Part shown: positions 7,811 through 16,735 of the stretch, piece after piece | How positions within the stretch are numbered: position 1 is the first letter of the stretch | Layout of the letters: each line of letters starts with the position of its first letter | Assembly (NCBI RefSeq): GCF_012927485.1 | Contig: NZ_JABBPC010000037.1 | Coordinates: forward strand, 1 to 64,000 | DNA: 64,000 bases | Direction: 5' to 3' | DNA from: Polaromonas sp. | Lineage (GTDB): Bacteria; Pseudomonadota; Gammaproteobacteria; Burkholderiales; Burkholderiaceae_C | The notes under the pieces: generated by a model | The model's database searches: none | The model's input: the letters and a program-made list of their open reading frames with translations, nothing else | Told to the model about the DNA's origin: nothing | Translations under genes and position numbers: made by a program

Positions 7811-8932
7811 TCATCGCCCTGCAGCCTGCCGCGCCACCCAGCGCTTGAGAAGAGCACTGCTTGCAAACCCTTTCATGCCCCAGTTGCGCAACGCTGGCCA
7901 TGGGCCATTGGTCAGTGCAAAGAGGCCATGCAATCCGTCGGTCACCGCGCTCATGGTCGTCACGTCAACCTTACGCGATCTTTCGTAGCGACGCAGCAGC
8001 TTTTCATCGCCTAGTCCACGCCAGTATTCACGCTGCGCGATCACCTTTGCGAGCGAGGCCGCATCGGCCAGACCCAGATTCAAGCCCTGCCCGGAGAGCG
8101 GGTGCACGGTGTGCGCCGCATCCCCGGCCAGTGCCCAACCCGGCCCTACCCAATGATCGGCATTGCTCAGTGCAAGAGGCCAGCAAACGCGCTCAGTGGT
8201 CAAACGCATGGCGCCCACTTGCGCGCTGACTTCCTCGCCATAAACCGCTTGCAAGGCGGCGCAAAATTCTTCTGGGGCCATCTTCTGGAGCGCGTCGGCC
8301 CGTTCCACGGAGACCGACCAGACCAGCGCCACAGCGTTCCCGGCGACTCCGGACAAAGGCAAAAGTGCCAGTATCTCGCCGTTGGAGAACCATTGGCGGG
8401 CGATACCCCGGTGGGGTAGGTCGGATTCAAGCCGCGCGGCGATGGCTTTTTGGAAGTAGGGTTTGACGGTCCAGTGCGCGCCAAATTCATCGCGACTGCT
8501 GCTTTTTTTGCCTTCGCAAATGACGTTAAGTGCGGCTTCGACCGGGGTCTCCACGATTTCAATCTGTGGTTGGTAACGAACTGCCTGGATCAATTGCTGC
8601 TCAAGCGCCGGCACATCCACAATCCAGGCCAACGCCGCTTGTTCCACGCTTTGCGCGGTGAAATCAAGCCTGCCGCCGTCGTCGCCCCAGACTTGCATTT
8701 CCAGCACCGGGGTAGAAAGAGGTTCGGCGGGCCAGACGCGCAAGGGTTCCAGCACCCCCCGGGAAGCGCTGTTCAGCGCATACGCCCGCACATCGGCAGT
8801 GCTCTGCCCGGCTTGGGGGTCGGAAGTTCGGCTGACCAGTGCCACGTGCAAGCGCTCGCGCGCCAGGAGCAACGCCAGCGTGCGGCCGACGACACCGTCG
8901 CCGCGAATACAAACGTCAAAGGATTTAGACAT
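7811..8932 (-). CDS. UbiH/COQ6-family FAD-dependent hydroxylase
   Basis: A 373-residue flavoprotein monooxygenase, probably hydroxylating the ubiquinone precursor ring. An N-terminal dinucleotide fold carries GDGVVG (about 10-15), a GxGxxG variant. The second FAD motif GDAAHTVHPLSGQGLNLGLAD lies near 270-290, matching the UbiH/UbiF/UbiI/VisC signature almost residue for residue. Which ring position it serves cannot be judged here. It is transcribed towards dsbC and divergent from the MOSC gene. The ATG at 8932 lacks a strong Shine-Dalgarno. Confidence 0.85.
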   Translation of the reverse strand: MSKSFDVCIRGDGVVGRTLALLLARERLHVALVSRTSDPQAGQSTADVRAYALNSASRGVLEPLRVWPAEPLSTPVLEMQVWGDDGGRLDFTAQSVEQAALAWIVDVPALEQQLIQAVRYQPQIEIVETPVEAALNVICEGKKSSSRDEFGAHWTVKPYFQKAIAARLESDLPHRGIARQWFSNGEILALLPLSGVAGNAVALVWSVSVERADALQKMAPEEFCAALQAVYGEEVSAQVGAMRLTTERVCWPLALSNADHWVGPGWALAGDAAHTVHPLSGQGLNLGLADAASLAKVIAQREYWRGLGDEKLLRRYERSRKVDVTTMSAVTDGLHGLFALTNGPWPALRNWGMKGFASSALLKRWVARQAAGR

Positions 8933-8958
8933 GCATCATTTTAGGAGGCAGTGCAGAA

Positions 8959-9969
8959 TTGGTGTTTAAGCAGGCCTTTCGTGGTTGTTTGGCCAAGCCG
9001 CATAGCCATCCCTGCATTCACTACTGTGATCACAAGGACTTGAATCAAGTGAGCGATTCATTGAACGACACGTTGACGGGCGCCAGCCGGAATCCGCCCT
9101 GGGACCTTGCTGCGGTGATTTCGCAGTTGGTGATCTACCCGGTAAAGTCCTGTGCCGGGGTGCAACGACAACAGGCGCTCCTGACCAAAACGGGGCTGGA
9201 GTTTGACCGCACCTGGATGGTGGTAGACGCGCAAGGAGAGTTCCTTACACAGCGCACGCTACCACGCATGGCGCTTATCCAGCCCCAGCTAAAGCGCTAT
9301 GAGATGGTGCTGAGTGCCCCTGGAATGCGTGCGTTGCACGTCGCGCTGGAGGGGGTTGAAAGCCGGGTGCGTGTGTCCCTTTGGAAAGACGAGTTTCTGG
9401 CGCACGACATGGGCCCGATTGCTGCACGATGGTTTACGGACTTTCTCGGCGTTGCCGCGCGCCTGGTGCGTTTTGACCCGGAACATAAACGAATCAGTAG
9501 TCTGCAATGGACTGGCGGCATTCAGGCGCTCAACCAGTTCAACGATGGCTACTCCGTGCTGGTTATCGGCCAAGCCTCGCTCGACCACCTCAATGAAAGG
9601 CTGGCCGTTGAAGGCGCTGCGCCGGTGGTTATGGCGCGTTTTCGGCCCAACATCGTGCTTGGCCCTGCGGCTACAGGCTACAAACTGGCGCCGCACGATG
9701 AAGACTGGCTTGAGCTGTTGCAAATATCCACGGGGCAGGGCGTGGCGCAGCTGAAACCGGTCAAGCCCTGCTCGCGCTGTCCGATTCCCAATATTGACCC
9801 AGCGTCCGCTATCAGTAGTCCGGAAGTCGGCGACATGCTGCAACGCTACCGTCAGGATCCGCGCGTCGATGGGGCAGTCACTTTTGGCATGAATGCGATC
9901 GTGCTTCGCGGTATGGATTACATGCTGAAGGTCGGCCAAGACGTTGGTGCCAACTACCGATTTGAATAG
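8959..9969 (+). CDS. MOSC-domain protein (YcbX-like)
   Basis: It has an MOSC N-terminal beta-barrel domain (about 50-165: VISQLVIYPVKSCAGV, LEFDRTWMVVDAQG) followed by an MOSC domain (about 175-330) with the conserved Cys in KPCSRCPIPNID. Such proteins bind a molybdenum cofactor and act as N-hydroxylated-compound reductases (YcbX) or sulfur carriers. Start choice is uncertain: TTG at 8959 has AGGAGG at 8943-8948, whereas GTG at 9049 has AAGGA and would give 306 residues, dropping a stretch that looks non-conserved. A molybdenum link fits the molybdoenzyme NarG elsewhere in the window, but they are not adjacent. Confidence 0.82.
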   Translation: MVFKQAFRGCLAKPHSHPCIHYCDHKDLNQVSDSLNDTLTGASRNPPWDLAAVISQLVIYPVKSCAGVQRQQALLTKTGLEFDRTWMVVDAQGEFLTQRTLPRMALIQPQLKRYEMVLSAPGMRALHVALEGVESRVRVSLWKDEFLAHDMGPIAARWFTDFLGVAARLVRFDPEHKRISSLQWTGGIQALNQFNDGYSVLVIGQASLDHLNERLAVEGAAPVVMARFRPNIVLGPAATGYKLAPHDEDWLELLQISTGQGVAQLKPVKPCSRCPIPNIDPASAISSPEVGDMLQRYRQDPRVDGAVTFGMNAIVLRGMDYMLKVGQDVGANYRFE

Positions 9970-10029
9970 CCTGCGGCCTTGTCCGCTGAGTATCGAATAC
10001 ACTTCTTACCCTGTTTTTGAAGGTTTCTC

Positions 10030-11121
10030 ATGAGTTTGAAGTGCGGCATCGTTGGCTTGCCTAACGTCGGAAAATCCACCCTGTTTAATGCGCTGACCAA
10101 AGCGGGCATCGCGGCGGAAAACTATCCTTTTTGTACCATTGAGCCCAATGTCGGCATCGTGGAAGTCCCCGACGCGCGTCTGGATGCACTTTCAGCCATC
10201 GTCAACCCGCAAAAAGTTCAGCGTGCGATCGTCGAGTTCGTGGACATTGCCGGCCTGGTGGCGGGCGCCAGTACAGGCGAGGGTCTGGGCAACAAGTTTT
10301 TGGCCCACATCCGCGAAACCGATGCCATTGTCAATGTAGTGCGCTGCTTTGAAGATGACAATGTGATTCACGTCGCCGGGAAGGTGGACCCGCTATCCGA
10401 CATTGAAGTGATCCAGACCGAGCTTTGTCTGGCTGACCTGGCGGCAGTCGAAAAAGCCTTGCACCGGGTGACCAAAACGGCCCGCTCGGGGGACAAGGAA
10501 GCGATCAAGCTTGTGGCAATTTTGGAGAAGTGCCAGGCCGCGCTGAATGAAGCCAAGCCAGTGCGTACGCTGAATTTCAGCAAGGAAGAGCAGCCGCTGC
10601 TGCAACAGTTTTTCCTGATCACCGCCAAGCCCGCCATGTTTGTTGGCAATGTGGCTGAAGACGGATTTGAGAACAATCCTTTTCTGGACAAGCTGCGCGA
10701 TTACGCGGCCAGCCAGAATGCGCCCGTGGTGGCTATTTGCGCCAAGATAGAAGCCGAGATGGCCGACATGAGCGATGAAGACAAGGCCATGTTCCTGTCG
10801 GAAATCGGGCAGGAAGAGCCGGGCCTGAATCGACTCATTCGCGCTGCCTACAAACTGCTCGGACTGCAAACCTACTTCACGGCAGGGGTGAAGGAAGTGC
10901 GTGCCTGGACCATCCATGTAGGCGATACCGGTCCGCAAGCCGCAGGCGTTATCCACACGGATTTTGAGAAGGGCTACATTCGGGCCCAGACCATCGCCTT
11001 TCAGGATTTCATCGCCTTCAAGGGGGAGCAGGGTGCTAAAGACGCGGGAAAGATGCGCAGTGAAGGTAAGGAATACGTCGTCAAGGACGGCGATGTCATG
11101 AACTTCCTGTTTAGCGCCTAA
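10030..11121 (+). CDS. ychF: Redox-regulated ribosome-binding ATPase YchF
   Basis: A 363-residue Obg-family P-loop protein, the standard YchF length. G1 GLPNVGKST is at 8-16, DIAGL with the following Gly-rich switch near 73, and NVAE in the position of the altered G4 motif (NMxE) that gives YchF its ATP preference. A C-terminal TGS domain holds [15 protein letters not shown] and the ending [16 protein letters not shown]. It binds ribosomes and modulates translation and oxidative-stress response in E. coli. ATG follows GGTTTCTC, a weak ribosome site. Confidence 0.97.
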   Translation: MSLKCGIVGLPNVGKSTLFNALTKAGIAAENYPFCTIEPNVGIVEVPDARLDALSAIVNPQKVQRAIVEFVDIAGLVAGASTGEGLGNKFLAHIRETDAIVNVVRCFEDDNVIHVAGKVDPLSDIEVIQTELCLADLAAVEKALHRVTKTARSGDKEAIKLVAILEKCQAALNEAKPVRTLNFSKEEQPLLQQFFLITAKPAMFVGNVAEDGFENNPFLDKLRDYAASQNAPVVAICAKIEAEMADMSDEDKAMFLSEIGQEEPGLNRLIRAAYKLLGLQTYFTAGVKEVRAWTIHVGDTGPQAAGVIHTDFEKGYIRAQTIAFQDFIAFKGEQGAKDAGKMRSEGKEYVVKDGDVMNFLFSA

Positions 11122-11265
11122 GCGGGCTACGCAGCGCGAATCCTGGTGCGGGTATTTTTCAAGAAGATTGGCTTTCAGTCCGGCACGTGTGGGTGCTGAC
11201 AGCGCTTAATTCAATAGCCGCCAGGGCTTTCCATTTCACCCGGACTCACCAGGACCACTGCTGCC

Positions 11266-12015
11266 ATGACCGAACCGGTACGACTCGCCAAACGCCTCGC
11301 CGAGATGCAAGCCTGCTCTCGCCGAGAGGCTGAACAGTACATCGAATGCGGCTGGGTCACTGTCGATGGGGTGGTCGTGGAAGAGCCGCAATTCCGGGTC
11401 CAGAATCAAACGATTGCGCTGTCCGCGGATGCCAGCCTGCTGGCGCTGACGCCCGTGACCCTGTTGCTGCACAAGCCGGCGGCCTGCGAAGCGGGTCTGG
11501 GCGGTGCCGTGGGAGGCAACGCTCTTTCGGCCGCTCAATTGTTGTCTCCGGCGACACAGTCACCCGACGATCGCTCAGGCATTCGGCCTCTGAAAAAGCA
11601 TTTTTCCGCCTGCGAACTCGCGACCCCTTTGGCTTTTGCGGCCAGCGGCTTGGTGGTGTTTACGCAAGACTGGCGCGTGTTGCGCAAGCTACGGGAAGAT
11701 GCCCGGGTGCTGGAGCATGAGGTACTTGTCGAGGTCACGGGCGAGATTGCACCCGGTGGCCTGGAGCGTCTCAACCGCATCGACCACGGCTTTACTTTTA
11801 AAGGCGCGTTGTTGCCTTCGGCCAAGGTGAGCTGGCAGAGTGAGGCGCGGCTGCGCTTTGCTTTGAAAGGCGAAATGCCGGGGCAGATCGCATACATGTG
11901 CGAAAGCGTGGGGCTGAAGGTGCAGGCCATGAAGCGTCTTCGTGTGGGTCGTATCCCTCTGAAACCGCTGCAACCAGGCCAATGGCGTTATTTGCTGGCG
12001 CACGAACGATTCTGA
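11266..12015 (+). CDS. RsuA/RluF-like RNA-binding protein, catalytic Asp missing
   Basis: It has an N-terminal S4 RNA-binding domain (about 5-60: RLAKRLAEMQACSRREAEQYIECGWVTVDG) followed by a pseudouridine-synthase fold. In active members of this family the motif is GRLD-xx-S/T-x-GL; here the aligned stretch near 120-130 reads ATPLAFAASGL, so the catalytic Asp is Ala and the Arg is Pro. Downstream elements VFTQD, YLV-like EVLVEVTGE and the C-terminal CESVGLKVQAMKRLRVG are retained. It is therefore probably an RNA-binding paralogue without isomerase activity; a functional role for the fold without catalysis is inferred. The gene stands alone between ychF and phaC. Confidence 0.75.
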   Translation: MTEPVRLAKRLAEMQACSRREAEQYIECGWVTVDGVVVEEPQFRVQNQTIALSADASLLALTPVTLLLHKPAACEAGLGGAVGGNALSAAQLLSPATQSPDDRSGIRPLKKHFSACELATPLAFAASGLVVFTQDWRVLRKLREDARVLEHEVLVEVTGEIAPGGLERLNRIDHGFTFKGALLPSAKVSWQSEARLRFALKGEMPGQIAYMCESVGLKVQAMKRLRVGRIPLKPLQPGQWRYLLAHERF

Positions 12016-12084
12016 TCAGCCCGCTTGCCTTCCTCGGTTTTGCAGTCTTAGACGCGTTTACTTTCTTTCCTCGGAATTGACGTT

Positions 12085-12122
12085 ATTGCCAGTTTGGCAA
12101 TTAATTGTTAGTTTTGTATCAG
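12085..12122 (+). promoter_or_regulatory. Putative phaC promoter with overlapping palindrome
   Basis: TTGGCA at 12094-12099 and TATCAG at 12117-12122 are 17 bases apart in an AT-rich stretch just before phaC. An inverted repeat ATTGCCA-GTT-TGGCAAT at 12085-12101 overlaps the -35 element, the usual position for a repressor site. The regulator is unknown. Confidence 0.45.
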
Positions 12123-12180
12123 TTTGCTATTAGTCGAGTACATTGGACGCTTGTCATCCAACCGACCAAACGTCAAGCTT

Positions 12181-13989
12181 ATGGAAAAACTGAACTCACC
12201 GCTGATGACATCCTTACAGCAACACGAGGCAGCCAAATCGCTTGACGAAGCATTTCACTCGCAATTGGCCAAGATGAACTTGGGTACATCACCGATTTCT
12301 CTGGCCTTGGCTTATGCAGACTGGGCTCTCCATCTGGCCGCATCACCAGGCCGGCAGATGCTGCTGGCGCAGGGTGCGACGGCACTGTTGCAGCAAACCC
12401 TGAAAAGCCCATGGCAACGTGTGCCCGCCGGCGATGCCAAGGCTACGCCCGTGAGCGAAACGGACCCCCGATTCAGCGATTCAAGCTGGAGCCAGTGGCC
12501 GTTCAATACTTTGAAGGAACGTTTTAAGGTCAGTGAGGTCTGGTGGAATGAAGCTACCCAGGTAGACGGCGTGTCCACGCATCACCACAACATCGTGGAT
12601 TTTTTCACGCGCCAGTGGCTTGATGCCCTGTCGCCGTCCAACTGGATGGTCACTAATCCCGAGGTGCTTCAGAAAGGGCGTGAGTCGCAAGGCCAAAGCT
12701 GGCTTAAGGGCTACCAAAGCTATGCCGAAGATCTGGCGGGTTACCACGATAGCCACTCCCCCATCGACTCCGGCGCCCTTAGGCCGCTGGCGTACGAGGT
12801 CGGCAAGGAGGTGGCCGTGACCCCGGGAAAGGTCGTATTCCGCAACCACCTGATCGAACTGATCCAGTACACGCCAACCACGGCAAAAGTCTACCCCGAG
12901 CCCTTGCTGATCGTGCCGTCGTGCATCATGAAGTACTACATTCTGGACTTGTCGCCACACAACTCCATGGTGCGCTATCTCGTGAGTCAGGGGCACACGG
13001 TATTCATGATTTCCTGGCGCAATCCGGATGCTACCGACCGTGCCCTCAGCATGCAAGACTATTTGCACATGGGCGTGATGCAGGCTATGGCCGCAGTGAA
13101 ATTGCGAACCGGTGCGCCGCGGATTCATTCCATCGGTTACTGCCTGGGCGGCACCCTGCTGGCAATCGTGGTGGCTGCGCTGGGCCGAACCGATCCGAAG
13201 GTTGGGCCTGAGAACGCAGTCGGTCCGGAAGACTTGCCCGAACTGGCTACCGTGACGCTGCTGGCGGCGCAGACCGATTTCAGCGAACCGGGTGAACTGG
13301 GCGTCTTCATTGACGACGACCAGCTTCAGACGCTGCGCGAGGAAATGGCTCGCACGGGCTACTTTTCCGGGCGGCAGATGGCCGCATCGTTTCAGTTTCT
13401 CCATTCGCGTGACCTGATCTGGTCGCGAAACACCCGCCGTTACCTACTGGGTCAGGACGAGGTGGGGAATGACCTGATGAGCTGGAATGCCGACGTCACA
13501 CGCTTGCCGGAACAAATGCACGCGCAATCCCTGTCGTCGCTGTTTCTCAATAATGCGCTGGCCTCTGGCCACTTCCGCGTCGATGGCGTTGGCGCTGTGG
13601 CGCTGATGGACATCAAAGCGCCAATGCTGGTGGTTGGCACTGTGCGCGACCATGTCTCGCCTTGGCAATCGGTCTACAAGCTCCATTTGCTGACCGACAC
13701 CCACATGACCTTCGTTTTGGCTGCGGGGGGTCACAACGCGGGCATAGTGTCTGAACCCGGACACCCCCACCGCAGCTACCAAATGGACAGCGTGGAGAAA
13801 GACCATGGCTGGACCCCGCCCGACGAATGGGTGGCCAAGGCGAAGTTGCACGAGGGATCGTGGTGGGAAGCAATGCACACCTGGCTGCACGATCGGTCGG
13901 GCGCAAAGGTGTCGCCCCCTGTCATCAAACGAGCCAGTGTGGTGGGCGAGGCTCCCGGCGAGTATGTGATGGTGCGCTATGCCGACTGA
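12181..13989 (+). CDS. phaC: Class I poly(3-hydroxyalkanoate) synthase
   Basis: It polymerises 3-hydroxyacyl-CoA (mainly 3-hydroxybutyryl-CoA) into PHA on granules. The PhaC N-terminal domain (PF07167) leads into an alpha/beta-hydrolase core. The lipase-box nucleophile is Cys321 in GYCLGG, with Asp490 in VRDHVSPW and His518 in GGHNAG completing the triad. At 603 residues it fits class I. The frame is open 19 codons upstream to a TTG, but ATG 12181 starts a more typical N-terminus. The next frame overlaps its stop by 11 bases, so the downstream fabI-pta-ackA block is probably co-transcribed. No phaA or phaB is in the window. Confidence 0.95.
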   Translation: MEKLNSPLMTSLQQHEAAKSLDEAFHSQLAKMNLGTSPISLALAYADWALHLAASPGRQMLLAQGATALLQQTLKSPWQRVPAGDAKATPVSETDPRFSDSSWSQWPFNTLKERFKVSEVWWNEATQVDGVSTHHHNIVDFFTRQWLDALSPSNWMVTNPEVLQKGRESQGQSWLKGYQSYAEDLAGYHDSHSPIDSGALRPLAYEVGKEVAVTPGKVVFRNHLIELIQYTPTTAKVYPEPLLIVPSCIMKYYILDLSPHNSMVRYLVSQGHTVFMISWRNPDATDRALSMQDYLHMGVMQAMAAVKLRTGAPRIHSIGYCLGGTLLAIVVAALGRTDPKVGPENAVGPEDLPELATVTLLAAQTDFSEPGELGVFIDDDQLQTLREEMARTGYFSGRQMAASFQFLHSRDLIWSRNTRRYLLGQDEVGNDLMSWNADVTRLPEQMHAQSLSSLFLNNALASGHFRVDGVGAVALMDIKAPMLVVGTVRDHVSPWQSVYKLHLLTDTHMTFVLAAGGHNAGIVSEPGHPHRSYQMDSVEKDHGWTPPDEWVAKAKLHEGSWWEAMHTWLHDRSGAKVSPPVIKRASVVGEAPGEYVMVRYAD

Positions 13990-14380
13990 TGCGACGCCCG
14001 AGGCGAGTCCCCAAACCCGGCGTTTGTACCGAATGGAGTCGTCGATTGAAGAGCTTAACGCGCGCATTGCTCGTTTGGCGATCGCGTTAGGCGTGTCGCT
14101 GAAGAATGAAAACGAGCTAGCCCGCGTGATGAGTCCGCTGCAGAATCAGGCCGCGCCGCAGGAGTTCCAAAGTACGCCGGACCGGCGCTTGGCCTGCAAG
14201 TGGACCGAGCTGCGCGGCCTGCTGGTATTGCGCTATGGCGTTGAAAAGAGCTACGTGGATCAAGTCGGCGTCACGGTGACGCGCGAGCTGCTGGTCGAGG
14301 CCGAAGCGCAAATGGTGCGTGAGGGTTTTCAGCCTGGAGCAGACGGCATCGACCTGCGCCGTCTATTCGACCAACGCTGA
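13979..14380 (+). CDS. Hypothetical protein between phaC and fabI
   Basis: A 133-residue frame starts inside the phaC stop region (ATG 13979), with an alternative ATG at 14033 that removes 18 residues. It is predicted soluble, with a helical N-terminal half (SSIEELNARIARLAIALGVSL, coiled-coil-like) and a mixed C-terminal part. Position and coupling suggest a role linked to PHA metabolism, such as a granule-associated or regulatory helper, but no phasin or PhaR signature is visible and no function is claimed. Confidence 0.65.
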   Translation: MPTDATPEASPQTRRLYRMESSIEELNARIARLAIALGVSLKNENELARVMSPLQNQAAPQEFQSTPDRRLACKWTELRGLLVLRYGVEKSYVDQVGVTVTRELLVEAEAQMVREGFQPGADGIDLRRLFDQR

Positions 14381-14458
14381 CACCTCCCCCGTCAAGCGGT
14401 TGGCCTGTAGCGACAGGCGCACCCGCCGACACCTGTTCCTATTCTTTGAGTTGATTCC

Positions 14459-15238
14459 ATGACCCCCCCTCTCCTTCCCTTCAGCCTGGCTGGCAAAAAA
14501 GGCCTTATCTTGGGTCTGGCCAACGAGCACAGTATCGCTTGGGGTTGCGCCCAGATGGCGCAACAGCAGGGCGCCGAAGTGGTGGTTTCATGTCTGAACG
14601 AAAAAGCCCTGCCATTTGTCGCGCCACTGACCACGTCGGTCGGCATCGACCTGAAGCCCTGCGACGTCGAGCGGCCTGGGGAACTGCAGGCGCTGGTGGA
14701 CCACGCCGTGGCGCGGCTAGGACGGCTGGATTTTGTCGTGCACTCGATCGCTTGGGCACCGCTGGAAGACCTGCACGGGCAGGTGATCAACAGCTCCAGT
14801 ACCGGTTTTGCCCGGGCCATGGAAGTGTCCTGCCACTCGTTTGCCACGCTGGCCAAACTGTGCGCCCCGCACATGCCTGACGGTGGCAGCTTGCTGACCA
14901 TGACCTATTTGGGCGCTGACGAAGCGGTGCCGCACTACGGTCTCATGGGGCCTGTGAAGGCGGCGCTGGAATCGCTGGTGCGCTACATGTCGCTGGAACT
15001 GGGGCCGCAGCGTATCCGCGTGCATGCGGTGTCGCCCGGGCCCATCATGACCCGCGCCGCGTCGGGCATTCCTTCGTTTGATGAGCTTTTGAACGGTGCC
15101 ATCCGCAAGGCTCCGTTAGGCCGGCTGGTCACGCTGGAAGAAATTGCCCAGCTCTGCACCTTTTTGTGTACCGACGCCTCATCGGGAATGACCGGGCAGA
15201 CCATCTATGTCGATGCTGGTTGCCACGCCATGGCCTGA
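14459..15238 (+). CDS. fabI: FabI-type enoyl-ACP reductase
   Basis: A short-chain dehydrogenase fold of 259 residues, the normal FabI length. The NADH site follows GLANEHSIAWG (about 19-29). The catalytic pattern Tyr150, Tyr160 and Lys167 has the Y-x9-Y-x6-K spacing of E. coli FabI (146/156/163). SIAWAP (96-101) replaces the usual SIAFAP. It reduces the enoyl-ACP double bond in fatty acid synthesis. Location in a phaC-pta-ackA block suggests this is an accessory copy beside a housekeeping FabI, perhaps consuming reducing power under low oxygen; that role is inferred. Confidence 0.88.
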   Translation: MTPPLLPFSLAGKKGLILGLANEHSIAWGCAQMAQQQGAEVVVSCLNEKALPFVAPLTTSVGIDLKPCDVERPGELQALVDHAVARLGRLDFVVHSIAWAPLEDLHGQVINSSSTGFARAMEVSCHSFATLAKLCAPHMPDGGSLLTMTYLGADEAVPHYGLMGPVKAALESLVRYMSLELGPQRIRVHAVSPGPIMTRAASGIPSFDELLNGAIRKAPLGRLVTLEEIAQLCTFLCTDASSGMTGQTIYVDAGCHAMA

Positions 15239-15284
15239 GCTTTTCGCCCTTTCACACTACCTGCCGCCAAAGAAGAAGAATGCC

Positions 15285-16718
15285 ATGAACATGACCTCGC
15301 CCCCTGAGTGGATTGAAAACATCACCTATGACGAAATTTCCCTGGGCCAAAGCGCCCGATTGCTTCGCACGCTGACCCTGGCCGACATCCAGGCCTTTGC
15401 CGCTGTCTCAGGAGACACCAATCCGGCCCATCTGAACCCTCAATATGCCAATGGGACGCTGTTCCATGGCGTCATTGCGCATGGCCTGTGGGGGGGCTCG
15501 CTGATCTCGGCGCTACTGGGCACGCAGTTTCCCGGGCCTGGCACCATTTATTTAGAGCAGGTGTTGCACTTCACCAAGCCGGTTCGCATTGGCGACACGC
15601 TGACTGTGACGGTAACCGTAATCCGCAAGGATGATTCCGCGAAGCAGGTCGAATTGGACTGTCAGGTAGTCAACCAAAAAGGCGAGCGGGTTCTCAACGG
15701 TACGGCGCGCGTTCTGGCACCGACGTTAAAGATACGCTTGCCAAAGATTAACGCCCCGCAAATTCAGTTGTTCGACCCCGAGGCGCGCTTCAAGGAACTC
15801 CTGTCCCTCGGCGACGGCATGCCAGCGGTACGGTGCGCCGTGGTCCACCCCTGCGATGTTGAATCGCTGAGTGGGGCCATGGACTCGGCACGTCACGGCT
15901 TGATCGTGCCGGTGCTCATCGGTCCAGAGGTCCGCCTTCGTCATCTGGCCGAAGAAGCGGGCATTGATCTGACCGGGATCGAAATCATTTCGGTGCCGCA
16001 TAGTCACGCGTCAGCGGAGAAGGCTGCCGACCTGGCCGCCGCTGGCGAGGTGGAGCTGCTGATGAAAGGCAGCTTGCACACCGACGAGCTGATCCACGCG
16101 GTGCTGGCTCGACCGGCGCTGCACACCGGTCGACGGATGTCGCATGTTTTCCGCTTCGATGTGCCGCTTTACCCCAAGCCGCTGCTGATCACCGATGCTG
16201 CGCTGAACATTCACCCCAGCTTGCAGGAAAAGGTGGACATCATTCAAAACGCCATCGACTTCGCCCGCATCATGGGCATTGGCTGTCCTAAAGTGGCTAT
16301 TTTGTCGGCGGTGGAAACGGTCAATCCCAACATCCCGTCCACGCTGGATGCCGCTGCGCTGTGCAAAATGGCCGATCGGGGCCAGATCACGGGCGGCGTA
16401 CTGGATGGTCCGCTCGCATTTGACAATGCGGTGTCGGCCCATGCCGCGCAGATCAAGCATATTTCCTCAGCCGTGGCGGGGGATGCAGACATTTTGGTCG
16501 TGCCTGATTTGGAAAGTGGCAACATGCTGGCCAAACAGCTGGAATACCTGGCCGGGGCCACTGGTTCGGGCCTGGTGCTTGGCGCGCGGGTACCGATTGC
16601 ACTGACCAGCCGTGCCGATGGTCCCATGAGCCGCGTAGCCTCGGCCCTGTTGGCCCAGCTGGCGGCCTACAACGCCCGCGGTGATGCCACGCACCAAGCC
16701 TGGAAGGCCAGCGTCTGA
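15285..16718 (+). CDS. MaoC-like hydratase fused to phosphate acetyl/butyryltransferase
   Basis: The ATG at 15285 lies 46 bases past fabI; the open frame extends upstream but overlaps fabI. Residues about 15-140 form a hot-dog MaoC domain with the hydratase dyad Asp44/His49 in SGDTNPAHL. Residues about 165-475 form a Pta/Ptb domain (AVVHPCDVESLSGA, LLMKGSLHTDEL, GALVVP-like DILVVPDLESGNML). The enzyme would make acetyl-phosphate (or a short-chain acyl-phosphate) from acyl-CoA, feeding AckA for ATP. This fusion with ackA next to it is known in Burkholderiales. The MaoC part could make R-3-hydroxyacyl-CoA for PhaC, which is inference. Confidence 0.9.
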   Translation: MNMTSPPEWIENITYDEISLGQSARLLRTLTLADIQAFAAVSGDTNPAHLNPQYANGTLFHGVIAHGLWGGSLISALLGTQFPGPGTIYLEQVLHFTKPVRIGDTLTVTVTVIRKDDSAKQVELDCQVVNQKGERVLNGTARVLAPTLKIRLPKINAPQIQLFDPEARFKELLSLGDGMPAVRCAVVHPCDVESLSGAMDSARHGLIVPVLIGPEVRLRHLAEEAGIDLTGIEIISVPHSHASAEKAADLAAAGEVELLMKGSLHTDELIHAVLARPALHTGRRMSHVFRFDVPLYPKPLLITDAALNIHPSLQEKVDIIQNAIDFARIMGIGCPKVAILSAVETVNPNIPSTLDAAALCKMADRGQITGGVLDGPLAFDNAVSAHAAQIKHISSAVAGDADILVVPDLESGNMLAKQLEYLAGATGSGLVLGARVPIALTSRADGPMSRVASALLAQLAAYNARGDATHQAWKASV

Positions 16719-16735
16719 GGACGGAGCACACGGAT

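Noticed and set aside
7774..7866. Longer dsbC start 31 codons upstream
   Set aside because: It would overlap the UbiH-family gene and bury the signal peptide inside the protein.
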